Of a stretch of 64,000 nucleotides of DNA, positions 1 through 13,746 are shown one piece after another. The position numbers and the translations under genes are program-made. How positions within the stretch are numbered: position 1 is the first letter of the stretch; each line of letters opens with the position of its first letter. Below the pieces are notes generated by a model that saw only the letters and a program-made list of their open reading frames with translations, ran no database searches and was not told where the DNA came from. Source of the DNA: Pseudoscleropodium purum (Eukaryota > Streptophyta > Bryopsida > Hypnales > Brachytheciaceae); assembly GCA_963969395.1 (NCBI GenBank), contig OZ017795.1, forward strand, positions 18,519,063-18,583,062. Direction: 5' to 3'.

Positions 1-461
1 TCTATTTTAGAGGACTTTTATTGCATGCTAAAGTGGATTTATATAGAAGCTGATGGCAATTGAAGACTCATCTCCCCACTCTTTGATCATTGCTAGTTAG
101 AAGAGCAACAGATCATCTTCAAGTGTGTGATGATCTATAATTGTGATTATGCGATTGAGTTAATTACCTCCTTTGGGTTTTAGCAAAGGTCAAGTGGTTA
201 ACCCACTAACCAAGCTTTTGGAGGTTGTTATATGCAAATCCAATTTTGTCAAAGACCATGGATGTGAAGTTAGCACAACTTGCAATGGCTTATGTCCTTG
301 GATCTATAGAAGATGAAAGGTGCTTCTCCTCCCTCACTTTTCATAAAGATAAAATGCATAATATACTTGATGGTGACCACTTATCCCTTGTAGTGGGTAT
401 GAAAGCCCAACAAATATACACATTGGAGAATTTCCCTAATAGTGCATGTTTCAAACAATAG
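1..461 (+). pseudogene. hAT-superfamily transposase remnant (C-terminal dimerisation region)
   Basis: The frame at 225-461 encodes about 78 residues including GSIEDERCFSSLTFHKDKM followed by an L-S-L-V-V-G-M-K-A-Q stretch. This matches the pattern of the C-terminal hATC dimerisation domain of plant hAT transposases, where a conserved (S)VEDERxFSxL block precedes a helix with L-x-L-V-V/C. Upstream (1-224) has in-frame stops in the same frame, so the protein is broken and also cut by the window edge. No BED zinc finger, catalytic residues or terminal inverted repeats are visible here. I read it as a dead transposon end and not a host gene. Family assignment is from motif memory. Confidence 0.6.
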
Positions 462-3400
462 GTCCATTTAGCTGAGAGACATCACTATAGCACAAACGCG
501 TAGATCAAAAGAGTACTTTCACATCTCAACCTTTGATTGCAATTGCACATGATGCAATCTTACTTGAACCTTAAGAATTGAATTGTATTTTGCACAAACA
601 ATTCATGTGAATCACATTTGAATCATTGTATTAGTCATGCTTGTCATTTCAAAGTTTTATGTTTTTCATTCTCATTAGGGCATTGAAGTGTCACTTGCGG
701 TTTTGTAGGTTCATTGATCATGTTTCATCTTTTTTGTTATGTTCCTTGTGTGTGTAAACATAGTACCATATTAGATACATTGTTTGAAACATTGTAGCCA
801 ATATAATGCCAAATTTGTAAAAATTTGGTTAACAATATGCCAGATTAGTTTTTGTGTTTCAATATTTGTAGCCAACTATGTGTACATATTTGTTTGCTAG
901 TTGCCAAATCTTGGATGGTAGGATAAATATGTATTGCCAACTATTCCCCATTATGGTTTGATTTCTTTTTGGAAAGGCCATAAAAAAATAAATGGAAAAA
1001 TAAAAAATGAAAAGAAACAAAATTAAATTGCCATATCAAATATGGAATTCTCAAAGAAGTAACCAACCAAGTATTTGGCCCAAAACCAAAAGAAATCACT
1101 ACATTACATGAAGCACGTCATTTTGACTTGCAGCTAAGTGAGTAATCTGGTCTCTACTTGCTATCACCTCAAAAGAACCTAAACTTAAACCAATTATCTT
1201 GCAAGTTGAAGTTGAAGGTACGAAGACTGGTAGAGTGGTAGAGCCTAAAGAAGTCATACCATATAGAAGTAAAGCCATTTATGGTTGTAGCTTTTGTCAC
1301 TGTCTTGTATACCTCATTCAAATTCTGTCAATCCAGCCAATCCAAAGAAGTAGTGACATTAATTTACATAGGTATATGTTCAACAAGTGGAAAATAGTTG
1401 TTCCAATTATAACACCAATTGAGATTGCTAAGCTACAAACAAAATAATTGAAATAAGAAGTTTGAGATTTGACATTTCTTGAAGTTAGACTGAGAAATTA
1501 GGTTTATATATACCTTGAGAAGCTTCTTCCATATATCATCCATGGAGCTTGTGACATCATTGACCTTCTAAAAGAATTCCATTGTGTCAATTTCAAAAAG
1601 AAAATAAAAACAACTACTTAAAATAGAAACTGAAAAAAAAATAAGTACCCCAAAAAGAAGCAACAATAAGAAAGACTCACAAGCCTCCACACATATACCT
1701 CAAAAAAGTTACTTCCATTCTTAAAATTCACTCACCATGTATACGTAAATATGTAGCAACAAAATATAATTTGTCTTTTTCTTTCAAAGACCTCAAGTTC
1801 AAGGGAACATGTATTCTTCTTATGGCATTTCTCGCTACTGCATTCTCAACATTCATGAAATTTGATAATCCCGCATACATTTCATGAACATTTTTGAAAT
1901 CTAAATGATGCATTACAAAACTTTCATCATCACCCTCTTCCTCTTCATTGCTCAAAAGACTTTGACTCTCTATGATCAAAAAACTCTTCAAGCTGTGATG
2001 GTGAAGGAGAAGTTGGCCCTTCAAATGCTTATGAAAGCTCACCAAAATTACTGTTCGTAGCCTCTTTAGCCTTTCTCTATTTCCATCTTCTATATTTAAG
2101 ATTTTTTCTAATTTTCTTCTAAACATCGGCCTCTCCCCATGCATACTTTTTATTTTTTTCCAAATTAATATCCTTTTCACTTAATTATTATTTTCTTCAA
2201 AGCATCTCAAACCGAGGGATCTTCTTAAAGTGAATGCCCCCCCCACACACACACACACACACAAAAGATGGCTAATTGATTGCCCCTCATCAATCCATGC
2301 ATGTTTTGTTTTTTATAATTATCAACATAATACTTATGTTGAATGGGGTACTCATGTTTTAAACATCTTCTCTTGCATAGTTTATTTTTTATTCCATTGT
2401 GCAAGGAAGGAGGGTTAAAAATCATTGTGTAACTTGGAGGTCTTTGCCGAGGATGGGTTTGTCTGGCTTCTCTTGCATGGGGACTACAAAAATCCTCTGC
2501 CACCTCCATTAGCCCTCTTGTTGGCTCTACCATTGCCTCCTTTGTTGATCTCTATGCTAATTCCAACATTGGCACCTCCAACTACCTCCTTGTTTGAGCT
2601 TTGCTCGTCCATGTACCTTTTGGTGTTCTACATTTCCAACAAAATTTTGTAGTACCTCTATCAAAGGTAGTGCCATAGTCTTCACAAAATGGAGACATGC
2701 ATATTGATCATATTATGAAAAGTAGGACTTTTTTTCCATCTTCTAAGAAGTGCCAAAGTGGCAATATAAAATGTTGTAGTAGTGCTCCAAACTTCAACAT
2801 TCATCCACATATTCGATAAAAAACATCAATTAGCACATATCATATGTCTATAATTTGATTTTCATTCACAATTTGGCAATTTCATCCAAGATTTTTTTTT
2901 ACTTTGAAAATTTTTGGCAATTTCATCCATTTTTTCTAGGCATTTTTCTACCATTTTTTAGCCAATTTGGCACCAAAAAGCCAAAAGAAAAAGCCTTGGT
3001 GAAAAGTGTAACATAGGTTAGGTCAAATTTGAAGAATAATAACATAATAAAAGGATATGCAGATTTCAATTGAACCAAAGGGCTTTTGAGACAAAATCTG
3101 TTCTATGACCATAAATCTCTTTCATTGTATAAGAAGAATGTAAACTTGCACATACCTAACATCAACCAAAATAATACTCATTGTCTCCAAAAATTTGACT
3201 ATTAGTACTTTTGTTTTTTCGATCACTTGACTGAAGCTATAGAAAAAATGAGCACAAATCATTATATTCAATCAAGTCATGCATCCTATTGCAATAGCAG
3301 AAAGAGCTTAAAAGACAAACTCATGTGGTGATAACACATAATATCACGAGCTTCACAGACATAGTCTCTATGCATAGTCTTGATCTTGATCTTCTCAAGA

Positions 3401-4307
3401 GGTAGTCTTGATTCTTCAAGGAAACAAACACAATAGTACTTAAAATTCAAAATAGAAATGTAGTATATTGAATTCTATAGCTTTTGCTAAAACTGTGACT
3501 ACTCTTGCATCACCATTAATCTAGTAAAAAAACAACCATAACTACATATGGTATAAACTAGATTGATGAACGAAATGCAACCGCCAACAGTTTCAAACTC
3601 ATAGCATTCCAATACAACCTAAAGAACCTTTCAATTTAAAAACACCAAAAACATCTATAACTAAAATTGGCAACTCTAGTAGACACTATGCACACTAGGT
3701 ACATACATTGTTACAATGCTCACTTGAACAATGAACACAACCTTCTACTAATCGCATAATTTCTAATCTACATAGCCACCCCAATCTCTAGCAAAAAATC
3801 ACTTAATCCCTAAAAACTAAATTCCCAAAACCTTCATCCCAAACAATTGTAATTTGTTGGGTATTTGGAAGAAGAAGGATTTGTGAAGCAATGAAGGAGA
3901 AACTTATCCTTGGCGTGTAGGAGCACATGGTTGTCAATTTTGGTGCAACGCAACTATGTTTCCTTCCCTAACTAAATGAATGTAGAAATGCACCTTCTGA
4001 TGGTGAAGATTGCAACAAAAACAAAAGCTACAACAACTAGAGATGGTAGTGAGGAGTTCATAGCCAGTCTATACTCCAATATAGAAGCCAATTTTGGTAG
4101 GACTTTCCTCATTTACAAAGTCATGGCTACTATTTTTGGATGCAACCTGCGAAGGCTTATATTTAGTAGGGAGAAGACGGTCTAATAGGGTGACAAGTGT
4201 AGCTAAACTTGGAGCATGATCTAATTTTATGTGACATTATGCTAGCATGAACTATTGTTTAAAAAATAAAATTAATCCCTTAAAACTTTAAAAGAACATA
4301 AACATCC
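462..4307. other. AT-rich intergenic DNA, no supportable gene
   Basis: No gene is recognised in this stretch. It holds short random-looking frames, long A/T runs and a CA microsatellite. The longest frame, 1728-2180 on the minus strand (150 codons, with an E-E-E-E-x-D-D-E acidic patch), matches nothing I know and has no clear splice or composition signal, so I do not call it a gene. It could be an eroded transposon internal region. Confidence 0.6.
2237..2263. repeat. poly-C / (CA)n microsatellite
   Basis: A run of eight C is followed directly by about ten CA units. The sequence just upstream, CTTAAAGTGAATGCCCCCC, recurs at about 22,255-22,273, so the C-run may belong to the terminus of a dispersed element and not be a free microsatellite. 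Confidence 0.85.
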
Positions 4308-5806
4308 TTAATCCCTGAATGCCAAATACCTAGTCTCATCTTTCTAGAATTTGTTCTAAGTGAAACACAAATTTTCAATGTTTTGGTAAGTTGTATCATT
4401 TGTTTTTGAATTGTAACCATTTAAATTCAAACTACACATGTTAGAGATCTCATAATAAAATAAACCAATACTACTTATGGACTAAAAAATCATAATGTTT
4501 GATTGTGAGGGTGTTAAACTTGCAAAAATGATATAAAGTCTTTTGATCCTCTTTTCACAAGTCAAATCTAAAAAGTGGGTACCAAAAAAATATGAGGTTA
4601 AAAAGCCTAACATGAGTAACCTTGATCAATATATGGCTTTTAAAAATCTACCCTACAATTTTTTTGAATGTGATTTTTTCTCCAAGATCTAATGTATTTG
4701 AGCCTCATTTCTAGGAGCTCTCAATACTACGAGAAGTAAAGATTGCAATGAGTATCCTTGCACAAAATCTTGAATAGAAAAATCACTATCATTAATTTTC
4801 AAAATTAGAATTATGATACCAAAATTAGACTTCAAGAAGAATTTTTTTTAAATATAAACTATTAAAAATAGCAACTTGATTAGGTTTTATTTGACTTCAA
4901 AGTTTTGAAAACAATAGATTTTGGTGCCTCAGGCAGTTAGGAGTTAAATGTCGACAAGGACATTTGGCATCTCATGGATGACAACGTATTCTTGTAATAG
5001 GTCAGAAGTTCAACTAATCATGTGCAAAATTTTGTTGTCAAAAGGGAAGGTTTTCTATAGTTGCTTGACTTTAAATGACTACTTTTGCAATATTTTAAGC
5101 CAAAAATTTACACAATAATAGAAACTAATGATTTTTATAGACATCCCTTTGTCTTTTAACCCTTAACCGCCTGAGGCACCAAAATTTGGTGTTTGAAAAA
5201 CTTCGCAATTAAATAAAACCTAATCAAATTGCTATTTTTAGTAGTTTATATTTTAAAAAAGGTCTTCTTGAAGTCTAGTTTTGGTATCAAAATTTTGATC
5301 TTGGAAATGAATGATAGTGATTTTTCTATTCAAGATTTTGTACAAAGATACCCATTGCAATCTTCACTTCTTGTAGTGATGAGAATTCTTGGAAATGAGC
5401 CTCATATACACTAGATCTTGGAGAAAAATCACATTCAAAATTCATTTCGAAAATTTGTAGAGTAGATTTTAAGAAGCTATAAATTGATGATAGTTATCCA
5501 TGTTAGACCTTCTAACCTCATATTTTTGGGTCACCAACTTTTTAGATTTGACTTCTGAAAAGAGGATTGAAAGACTTCACATCACTTTTGTAGTTTTAAC
5601 ACCTTCATAGTCAAACATTATGATCTTTCACTCCATAAGTTATATGGTTGTGTTTTCTTTTTCTATGACATCTCTGGCATGTCTAGTTTGAATTTGTATG
5701 GTTATAATTAAAAAAATTTATACAACTTATCAAAGTATTAGCATTTTGTTCAATTTAGAGAAAATTCCAAGAAGCTCAAAACATGCCTTGGGCATTTAGG
5801 GATTAA
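4308..5806. mobile_element. ~1.5-kb foldback (long-TIR) element
   Basis: The left part (about 4308-4960) and right part (about 5160-5806) are inverted copies of each other over more than 600 bp each, diverged but alignable throughout. The outer ends read TTAATCCCTGAATGCC on the left and, as reverse complement on the right, TTAATCCCTAAATGCCC. The inner ends carry TTTTGGTGCCTCAGGC and its inverse. The central ~200 bp has no coding potential. This is the architecture of a non-autonomous foldback or MULE-like element. No target duplication could be fixed by eye. Part of one arm recurs at about 16,870-17,400, which supports a repeat family. Confidence 0.75.
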
Positions 5807-7439
5807 TTCATATTACTATGAAACTTTGTCATTTTTGGCAATATTTAATAGCATATCCATATTGATCTTAATGTTTCTGTTTTGTAAATAGCTATAGTAA
5901 GTTCAAGGAGTTTGTACCCTAATTTATATTTTAGGGCTATTGTAGAATCAATTTACAGATTTTTTGATGGTACTAAAGGGGTTTAAGGATTAAGGTTGTT
6001 TTTAGGGGTTAAAAGTGAAGGAAGTTTTTGTGTTTTTTATGCCTAACTTTTATTTCTAATCACTTGTTTCAGCTAGTATACACTTACACTCTAACATCAA
6101 GCTCCAACTTGGTATTCCAATGATGGTAGGGGAAAATTGCAAATTCAAGCTTCCAGAAAAGAAGTCTTGTGACAAACTCTAGTTATAGACTTGAAGACAA
6201 AAAAAAATTTGGATTATCAATCATTTAATAAATTCTCAAACTATACAAAGAATATAAAGATAAGTAAACACAAGAAAACCCTTGATCGACAACAACAATA
6301 AAACATCACAACAATGTAATCTTGGGGATACAACACATCTCTCAATACAATTGAAAACCTAAAACCATAACCTTGCTTCAATGCTACCTTCGTCTTAGGA
6401 AGTACTCAATGCCTCTTGTGGATTGTAAGTCTGTGTTTTTTCGCTTCATTGAGTTTGCGCACACTCTTCAATAGTCTGAATTTCTTTTCTTTTGTTTATT
6501 TTATTGTCCTTAGTTTTATCATAGTTGATGTGATTTATTTCCTAGTTGTTATGATCGAAGTGTTAGGGATTCAGGCTTGTATTTTGGAAATGAAAGCCAT
6601 TAGGGGAATGGAATTGTAAATTGTAAGTAGATGCTTGTGTTTTGTGAGTTTAAACTTTGAGAATCATGTAGGGGACAATTTCAAGTGAATTACAAATAGT
6701 TGACCATTTGTCATAGTGTGTTCAAGGTTTGGGAAGTAAGTTTCTCGAAGATTTAGAAAAGAAGTGAAGACATGAGGGCAACTATCTTGAAGAGCGGGAG
6801 AGGACTACGGAAGAGCCATACGGAGCTTGAGATGGATGCACAAGAGGGGCCTAATGAACAAGAGCAAGAAAAGTCACGGGATTCAAGTGAGCAAAATGAA
6901 AGCAACTCACAAGTTGGCACAAGTTGCGCAACTTGGAAACTTTTTTAACGCTAAGTACCAAATTTTGAGGATATGGTTCCCCATTTAAATGGCTATAATT
7001 TATGAACCATTGGATAAGTTTCCATGCTTTGGAGATTGGATTTTATGGATTGTAGTGTGAAAAAAACTCAGGAATCAAAATCCAAGGGATTCTCTAGTGG
7101 TGGTTCTTTCATTTGAGAAAGGTCAAATAATCTATCATTTTGTTTCTGAGGTCACTTTTATCATAGGAATTCACTCAATTTAGTATTTTAAAGATTAAAT
7201 ATTAATTAAATTAAATGTAAATGTAAATGTGCAAGGGAGTAAATTAACCAATGCTAGTATTGCATCCAATACCCAATGAATGCAAACTCCATGATATGTT
7301 ATGTAGTTCTATGCTAGTATGTTAATGTCAAATAGGTTGGGTATGTCAAATAATTTGGGTTGGTCAAATAGTCTTATGCCCTATAATGCATTCTATCAAC
7401 CTATTCAAATAGCTACATATAGTATATAGATATGCCATC
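5807..7439. other. AT-rich intergenic DNA, nothing recognised
   Basis: Only short frames without recognisable domains are present. A frame at 6416-6619 is rich in hydrophobic residues but is typical of AT-rich non-coding DNA. Text resembling the TTAATCCCTAAA terminus occurs near 5980-6020, suggesting further eroded element ends. Confidence 0.6.
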
Positions 7440-9210
7440 TTCTTTAATTACCTCTTCAATTTAATTTATGGCAGTTGATCAATTGGTTCAGTAAGCTAAT
7501 TATCTATCACTAATTACTACTTATGTAGGATGCAAATTCACAAGTCTATAAATTGTCAATTGGTCCCAGTATGCAAAGCATGCAAAAGTAAGTATGCTTA
7601 CCTACTACTTTTTGCTTCAACAATTAGACTTATGGTTGTTCTTTCTCCCTTGCTCTCGCTCCATCCGCTTCAATAAGACAATTGGTTATACTCTACAACT
7701 TAAACTTTCTCAATATAATAGTTGTATTATTAATTGGACTTGCTACTCTAAACTATAGCTAATTTTATTGCTTAACTGAATTTATAAGTAATTACTACTT
7801 GATCATCAATAAGGTCAATTTGTCAAGCACAATGGCTCCTATAAAACCTATCAATCAATTGGTCAGTTCTACTCTAATACTAATGTTAATTTGACCAATA
7901 CTCTATTCTACTTGTATTATATAATCTATCTACTTGACATCTCAACTATCAACACCAACCAAGGAAATCTTCAAAGTAAGCTTGGTTGATTTGTCTTGAT
8001 CTCCACCATTTGCTTATTTCTTCACCTAATAGTCAATTTGTTCATTTTCTCACAACATAGCCACATGAATTAATTCAATTGTAAATCATTCATATTCCGT
8101 CCACTTATCCTCATTTGTAACCACTAGACTATTGGATATTAATAACTTAGAAGATTATTGCCAATTCTTTGGCTATTAATTCTCTCAATTTTACCGTCTA
8201 ATTGACTTCACAAATGAGTTCATATACTGTTGATTATATAGGCTACATCTGCATGCACATATCATCACATTGACACATTTACCAACGACTCATTGGTTAT
8301 TCATTTTAATTATCAAATTTCAAAGGCTATTCATCTTTTGTAGCTCTCATAATTGACCATTAGACATCACTTTTCATTGGGCAAGTTTGGCCTTACCCAA
8401 GCTTCACTAACTCACTCATCTAATGGACTCAAAAACTGACTTAAAGTGCTACCAATTATTGGTAAGCCCAACTACTTTCTCTCCCAGACAAATAGACATC
8501 AAAATATTATCACTCATAGTGCCAATCACTGGCTAAAATAATTGTCTAATTGACTTCCAAAATTAAGCTCTCAAAATTATATATTGCATCCTTCCTCATA
8601 GCATCAACCAATTGACATCCAAAATTAACACTGCTTTCTCAACTCGACTAATTGACTATCCGTCAATGAAACAATTGCCAATCACTGGTTTAATTTAAGA
8701 AATTATTGTGCTCACATTTCTACTATGCCATACTCTCCCAACAAGGCTAATAGACCTAACAACAAAATAAGGACAACACCAATCCCTGGCTAATTGTCCA
8801 AAATACCAAACTCCACCACTCATTGGCTTAATAGACAATTTGACTCACTCTCCAATTCTCAACTTGTGCACAAGGAACCTGACCAATTGGCTCATTTGCA
8901 GAGATTCAACTTTAAACAATTAACTAGATGATTTGACTCACAAATGCTCAGCTCTTGACAATTAGATAGCATGCAAAGAATAATAACCATTCACTAATTT
9001 GCTTGATCAATTGACTCTCACACACAAAAAACTTCATACTCTCACAGCAAGACTATTGGACTAATGCAAAAATGAAAATAAAAGAGACAATGCCAATCAT
9101 TGGCAACCACTCCAAACAAGAGAATGCCAATCACTAGCTTAAACAAAAATGAGACATACAAAAATTAGACGAATAGACAATTTGTATTACACTTGAAGGA
9201 ATGCACAAGT
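7440..9210. repeat. Degenerate CCAAT/CAATTG-motif cluster
   Basis: Over about 1.8 kb, short motifs such as TGCCAATCACTGGC, CTAATTGACT and CAATTGGTC recur many times with irregular spacing. Examples of the first or close variants lie near 8519, 8668, 8774, 9088 and 9122. Base composition differs from flanks (more C, few long A/T runs). I see no coding frame. It looks like a decayed tandem array whose period has been lost, but a low-complexity origin is possible. Confidence 0.4.
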
Positions 9211-12200
9211 ACAAATTGGCAAGATGACAAATCACTACAAACGCCTCAAAGAAAGAGAGCAAAATGAAAGTCGATTAGTCTTATACTTCTTGGCTCTCAG
9301 CTAACTTCCTGCTAACTGTCCATTTGTCTCTAACAACCCGACTACTTACTAACCCTAACTCCTCTTATCCGCTATCTAATGGTCCTTTCTACACTATTAT
9401 GATTGATTGACCTTACTTTTACTATAAACAACTTTTAAAGCTACTTAACTGGTCCATAAGTCTTTAACTTCAAAATTTGCAAAAATAATATCAAAATCAA
9501 AAAGTTTGTCTACATAGATATATGAATTTTTACATGTTGGTTGGTCATGATGATGACAAAAGGTATTGCAAAATTTTTAATTAGTGTCCCAAGTTCCCCT
9601 GTTGTGTCCCTTTCAACATGTTGTATTGCACTTTGGCAAGGTAGTAGGCAAGCCAATGTTTGTAGCTCACTTGCCTTTGTCGATGCTCATCAATTGCGCG
9701 CTTTGTCTCACTTCTATGTCAGCCTCTTTGCTTTGGACTCTATGATTGCCCTACGGTGTCTACATTGTAAATTTAGGAAAATTGCTTGGATGGAATTTTG
9801 TGTAGTTTTGGATTAGAGTTTGTTTTTTCAGTTATTGGTTGTATTCTGGCTTGGTTCTTCAACTGTGATTTTTGTGGAGGACTTGGGAGGGTGCATGATG
9901 ACTATTGAGAGCAAAAGTTGGTTGTTTCAAAGTGTTGTTGTTTGTTTTGTAATGTGAAAGAATGTTTGCAATTACATACATTGGAGTGCACATTGTTGTA
10001 ATAGAAAGAGAGCTTTGAATTGTATTTGAAGCTTTTTTTGCTAGTGTACTTCAATTTTTTTCCAGTAGTTAATCTAATGGTAGTACTACGTATAGAAACC
10101 AAAAATTAGAGGATATTTTAGAATTTGTAAAGAGTGGCATTGAGAGAAATGTGAATCTCCAATGATAATTTATACCTTCTTGCCTCTTTTCCACTTAACC
10201 TAGCAAAACTATGCAATTCCAATTTTTATCAGTGCCACCATGGAGGGAGAGTGCCTACAACAAATGGAAAAGAAGTACATGGGAGATTTTGATAGTAACA
10301 AGAGGGACTTATAGAGCTAAATTCAGTTGTTCAAATGGATGGAAGAACAACAACTGACTTTTGCACAAGAATATGAGTATATAAAGAAGGAAGGAAGTCA
10401 ATTGAAAATGGAGGTGTAACAATTATGAGTGGTGTCAAAAGCTCCTCTAGGTACTAATAAGGATCATGACTCTAGGTGGATTAGTGTCTATAGGAAACCT
10501 TTGACACCAATAATGCTAGAAGTGGTTAGAGTTAACACTTGTACGGATGACATAAAGCTGGGAGTCAGGAAGGAGAACAAGTACTAGAGACCAAGGATAT
10601 GACATTCATTCCCATATTCTTCTTATTTAATCTACCATAATTTCTTTTGCCAATTTGCTAGTCTTTGTAGCTTCTTACACCAAACAAATTTTTTTGTTAT
10701 ATAATAATGGCCTCCTAGAATTCAACTTCAAACAATTCTACCTGGAGCGATGCCTAAGGTTGTTATAAGTTGACGTGCTTTGAAGCATAGCTCTTGTGAT
10801 GATGAAGCGAAAGTGAAGGTTGAACCATCCTCTTTCAAAGCTATAATGCATTTTCCTTTCAAAAGAAGGAACAAAAGAGGTTGTGGCTTGGAGGCACTAT
10901 TAAAGGATACATCTAATGAAACTATTGCTCTTTCTTGTGCACAATATATTTCTATCTATTTAGGAGCAATTCATTGAATCCAATTTTTGCCACCAAAAAT
11001 GAAATGACATTTCTTTTGTGTTATTTGTCAAACTAGGTTTTTATCATGGTTTTGTTTGATCTATAGTTAAAGAGTAATTGTCAAAAGAATTGCAACATTT
11101 CCTACAATAAACATTGAAGTTTGTGTGATGGTTTTAATGTAGGGCTCAAGGAAAAAATAGAAGTACTTGAAAATTCTAGTATGCAACATCTATTTTCGGA
11201 AATAGAATGAATGATTGTTAGATTTAATTAGATTTGACTAGATTGTTGTTGGTTTGTGTGTTGTGAACTAACTTCATAATAGATGAATTTTTTGCAAGAA
11301 CACACATAGCAAAGGTGGAAAAAAAAAATTAAAAAAAATATGGTTGATCCTTCTAGTAAGACTTTGTTCAAATTTGTAGAGCCTATTAGAAAGAAAGTTA
11401 AGAGAGAAAACTTGCAAGGAGCAATGTGTCAACTATGCACAAAATTTTTTGATGCCATGTTAGAGGGCAATGCCAAAGGCATGGCAAAATCTTGGTGCAA
11501 CTATGTTGACAATTCTTGTCATTGGTTTCATGATGTACTTCCTACAACTCTAGAAGCATTTTGGAACATTGGCTTTGACACAAAATTTTGATTGTATTAG
11601 TGCTTCTTGATACTGTTTATCTTCAAGTGGATTACTGGAGTTGCAATGTAATAGATAGACGTGATTTTTGTAGGCTTGATGTGGAGCTTGTTTCTCTTCT
11701 TCATCAATTCATACACTTTGCCTTTCTTCTTTCTAACTTGACAATCTACCACTTCCCTCAGTAGTAACATTTTAAATTCTACCACTAGTACATTAAGTTA
11801 TTAGTATTGGTTCCTTCATTAGAAGGTTTCTTGTGGTGCAATTGAGGTGCCAGTGGAAGAACCAAGATTTTAGCATTGTACTGTACTTCCTCAAGTGGCA
11901 TGCAAAGAAGTTTGTTTTCTTGTTGTGTAATGTGGGAATTTTGTTTGTGAAGAATCGTTAGGAGTTGCTTGGGATTGGCAAAAATGGAATAGCTTTAGCA
12001 TGGTTTGGAAGATAGGATTTTGGTTGGTCCATTAGATTGGATAATGTGGCATATAAATTCGATGTCTTATAGGGGATGAAAGTGATGCAAGGTTTTTTGA
12101 GGTGGAGTTTGCATGTCAAGTGTCAATGCAGAATCTGGGCTTCAAAAAGCAACAAAAGAGATGAGATTTATTAAATAGGTGTAAAAAATTGTAAAATTTT

Positions 12201-12680
12201 GGTGGTAGAGATGGCTAGGACAAAGTGAGATTGATGGCATATAATCAATTATAGGGTTAGCAATTAGTCAGCGCTATAGATTGTAATGGATTTTATAAGA
12301 TTGAGTTTGAATAATTGCATTCGTTTTATTTTAAGGTTTTCAATTTGCTTTTAGAGAATAGACCATTTGAAGGAAGGTATATTAAAAAAAGGTGTTATGA
12401 TTCTTGGAGTCAAATTGTAAACAATTGGAGCATCTATATAGAAAATTTGGAACAAATCTAATCTTATTTGGAATCAATTGCTAAGCCACGACCTTGTGTT
12501 AACTAATTATATAGAAGCCAATTTTCATCTCAAGGCTTTGACATTTGTGATCACCATAACGGCGGAATAGAGTTTATTTAGTTGTTCAGTTGATTTGATG
12601 CTTCATCAAAGTTTAAATGGGGCTATAGAGTCAAAGGTTTTGATTGAATCTCCAATATAGTTGATGTTTTGGAATTTAGG
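9211..12680. other. Intergenic DNA with weak coding-like fragments
   Basis: Short frames at 9541-9816, 10,780-10,977 and 11,340-11,591 (plus strand) and a stretch at about 10,240-10,560 interrupted by stops have somewhat protein-like composition: charged residues and Cys/Trp in 11,340-11,591. I recognise no domain and see no consistent splice structure linking them. They may be remnants of a transposon open reading frame. None is called as a gene. Confidence 0.5.
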
Positions 12681-12688
12681 CTATTGTC

Positions 12689-12881
12689 ACGACAAGAGAA
12701 ATTTTGTCCAAACAAACAAGAAAATGATACAATTTTATCAATTGTGGTGTCAATTCAAACGTGTTGATTTGGATGCACAGTTGACAAAATTGTGTCAATT
12801 TTTTGCCATTTTCAACAAAAAATTTGTGAATTTTCATTCTTTTGTTGACAAAAATTTTGTCGATTGTGTCCTTCGTTAAGA
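12689..12881. mobile_element. Degenerate hairpin element, probably CACTA-like MITE
   Basis: The left edge reads CACGACAAGAGAAATTTTGTC, one substitution from a CACTACAAG-type terminus. The right part carries GACAAAATTTTTGTC-like inverted sequence, so both strands have similar short frames over the same interval. The right terminus is eroded and no target duplication is visible. The call rests on resemblance to the intact copies at 13,747 and 14,845. Confidence 0.4.
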
Positions 12882-13038
12882 TTAAAAAAATGTAATAATT
12901 CATTTTCAATTTTGCTCAATAAATGACAACCACATGGCAAGCCAAAAACTAGCCCCTAATTAATGACCAACCCAGTTGAAATTACCACATAGATCAAACT
13001 TTAAAATTAGATTTCAAATTCAAAGGTAAGCCTTTCAC

Positions 13039-13268
13039 ACCTTGATGATAGAAAAAACAATTTGGATAATAGAAAAGAGGAGAAGATAGGATCTTTATAC
13101 CAATAAGGTGATAGAGGGTTGAACAAACCATATAGGATATGTGAACCATTCATAATCTTAATTTCAAACTATATGGTTTGTTCTACTTTCTAACACTCTA
13201 TTTGTATAAAGATCTTGTCTTCCCCTCTCTTGCATCACCAAAATCACCTCTGTACTACCACCAAGGTA
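13039..13268. repeat. ~230-bp imperfect hairpin (inverted repeat)
   Basis: Arms at about 13,039-13,137 and 13,169-13,268 are inverted copies, sharing for example GATCTTTATAC and CAAACCATATAG with their complements. The loop is about 30 bp. It is probably a non-autonomous TIR element. No target duplication was assigned. Confidence 0.65.
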
Positions 13269-13746
13269 TAAAAACATGTCTTTATTTTTGTAATCAAATT
13301 TGTTTTGGATATAGTATTCCACATATTTGTGGAGATTTAAACATTGTTCATATAATGAAAACTTAAATGAAAATTTTGGAATTAAAAATGACCGAAAAAG
13401 CATTAATTTTTTTTGTTGATTTGGATGTTGTGCTATTGGTATTAACAAAAAAAATTAGAAGAAAAAACAAACACTAACAAGAATAGGACAAAGCAATTGA
13501 CATAGAATATAACAGAAGTACAAGTTGACAACATTATGGGCAGAATTGACAACTCTTGTTATTTTAGACAAACTTGTGCCAAATACTTGTCAATTTGGAT
13601 ACCGTATTTTTATAGTGATATTAGTTCAAAACAACACTTTTAAAATGTGGTGTCAATATAAGGTGAAAAATTGATGCTTTAGATAGGATAGCCATTACTT
13701 AAAGGTCAACCTCCTTTGTACAGGATTCAGTGGTCTTTATTTCATC

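Noticed and set aside
1728..2180. 150-codon minus-strand open frame as a gene
   Set aside because: No domain, AT-driven composition, no splice context; single-sequence evidence is insufficient.
13472..13619. Third CACTA MITE (CACTAACAAG ... ATAGTG)
   Set aside because: Ends are only partly inverted and flanking triplets differ (AAA versus ATA).
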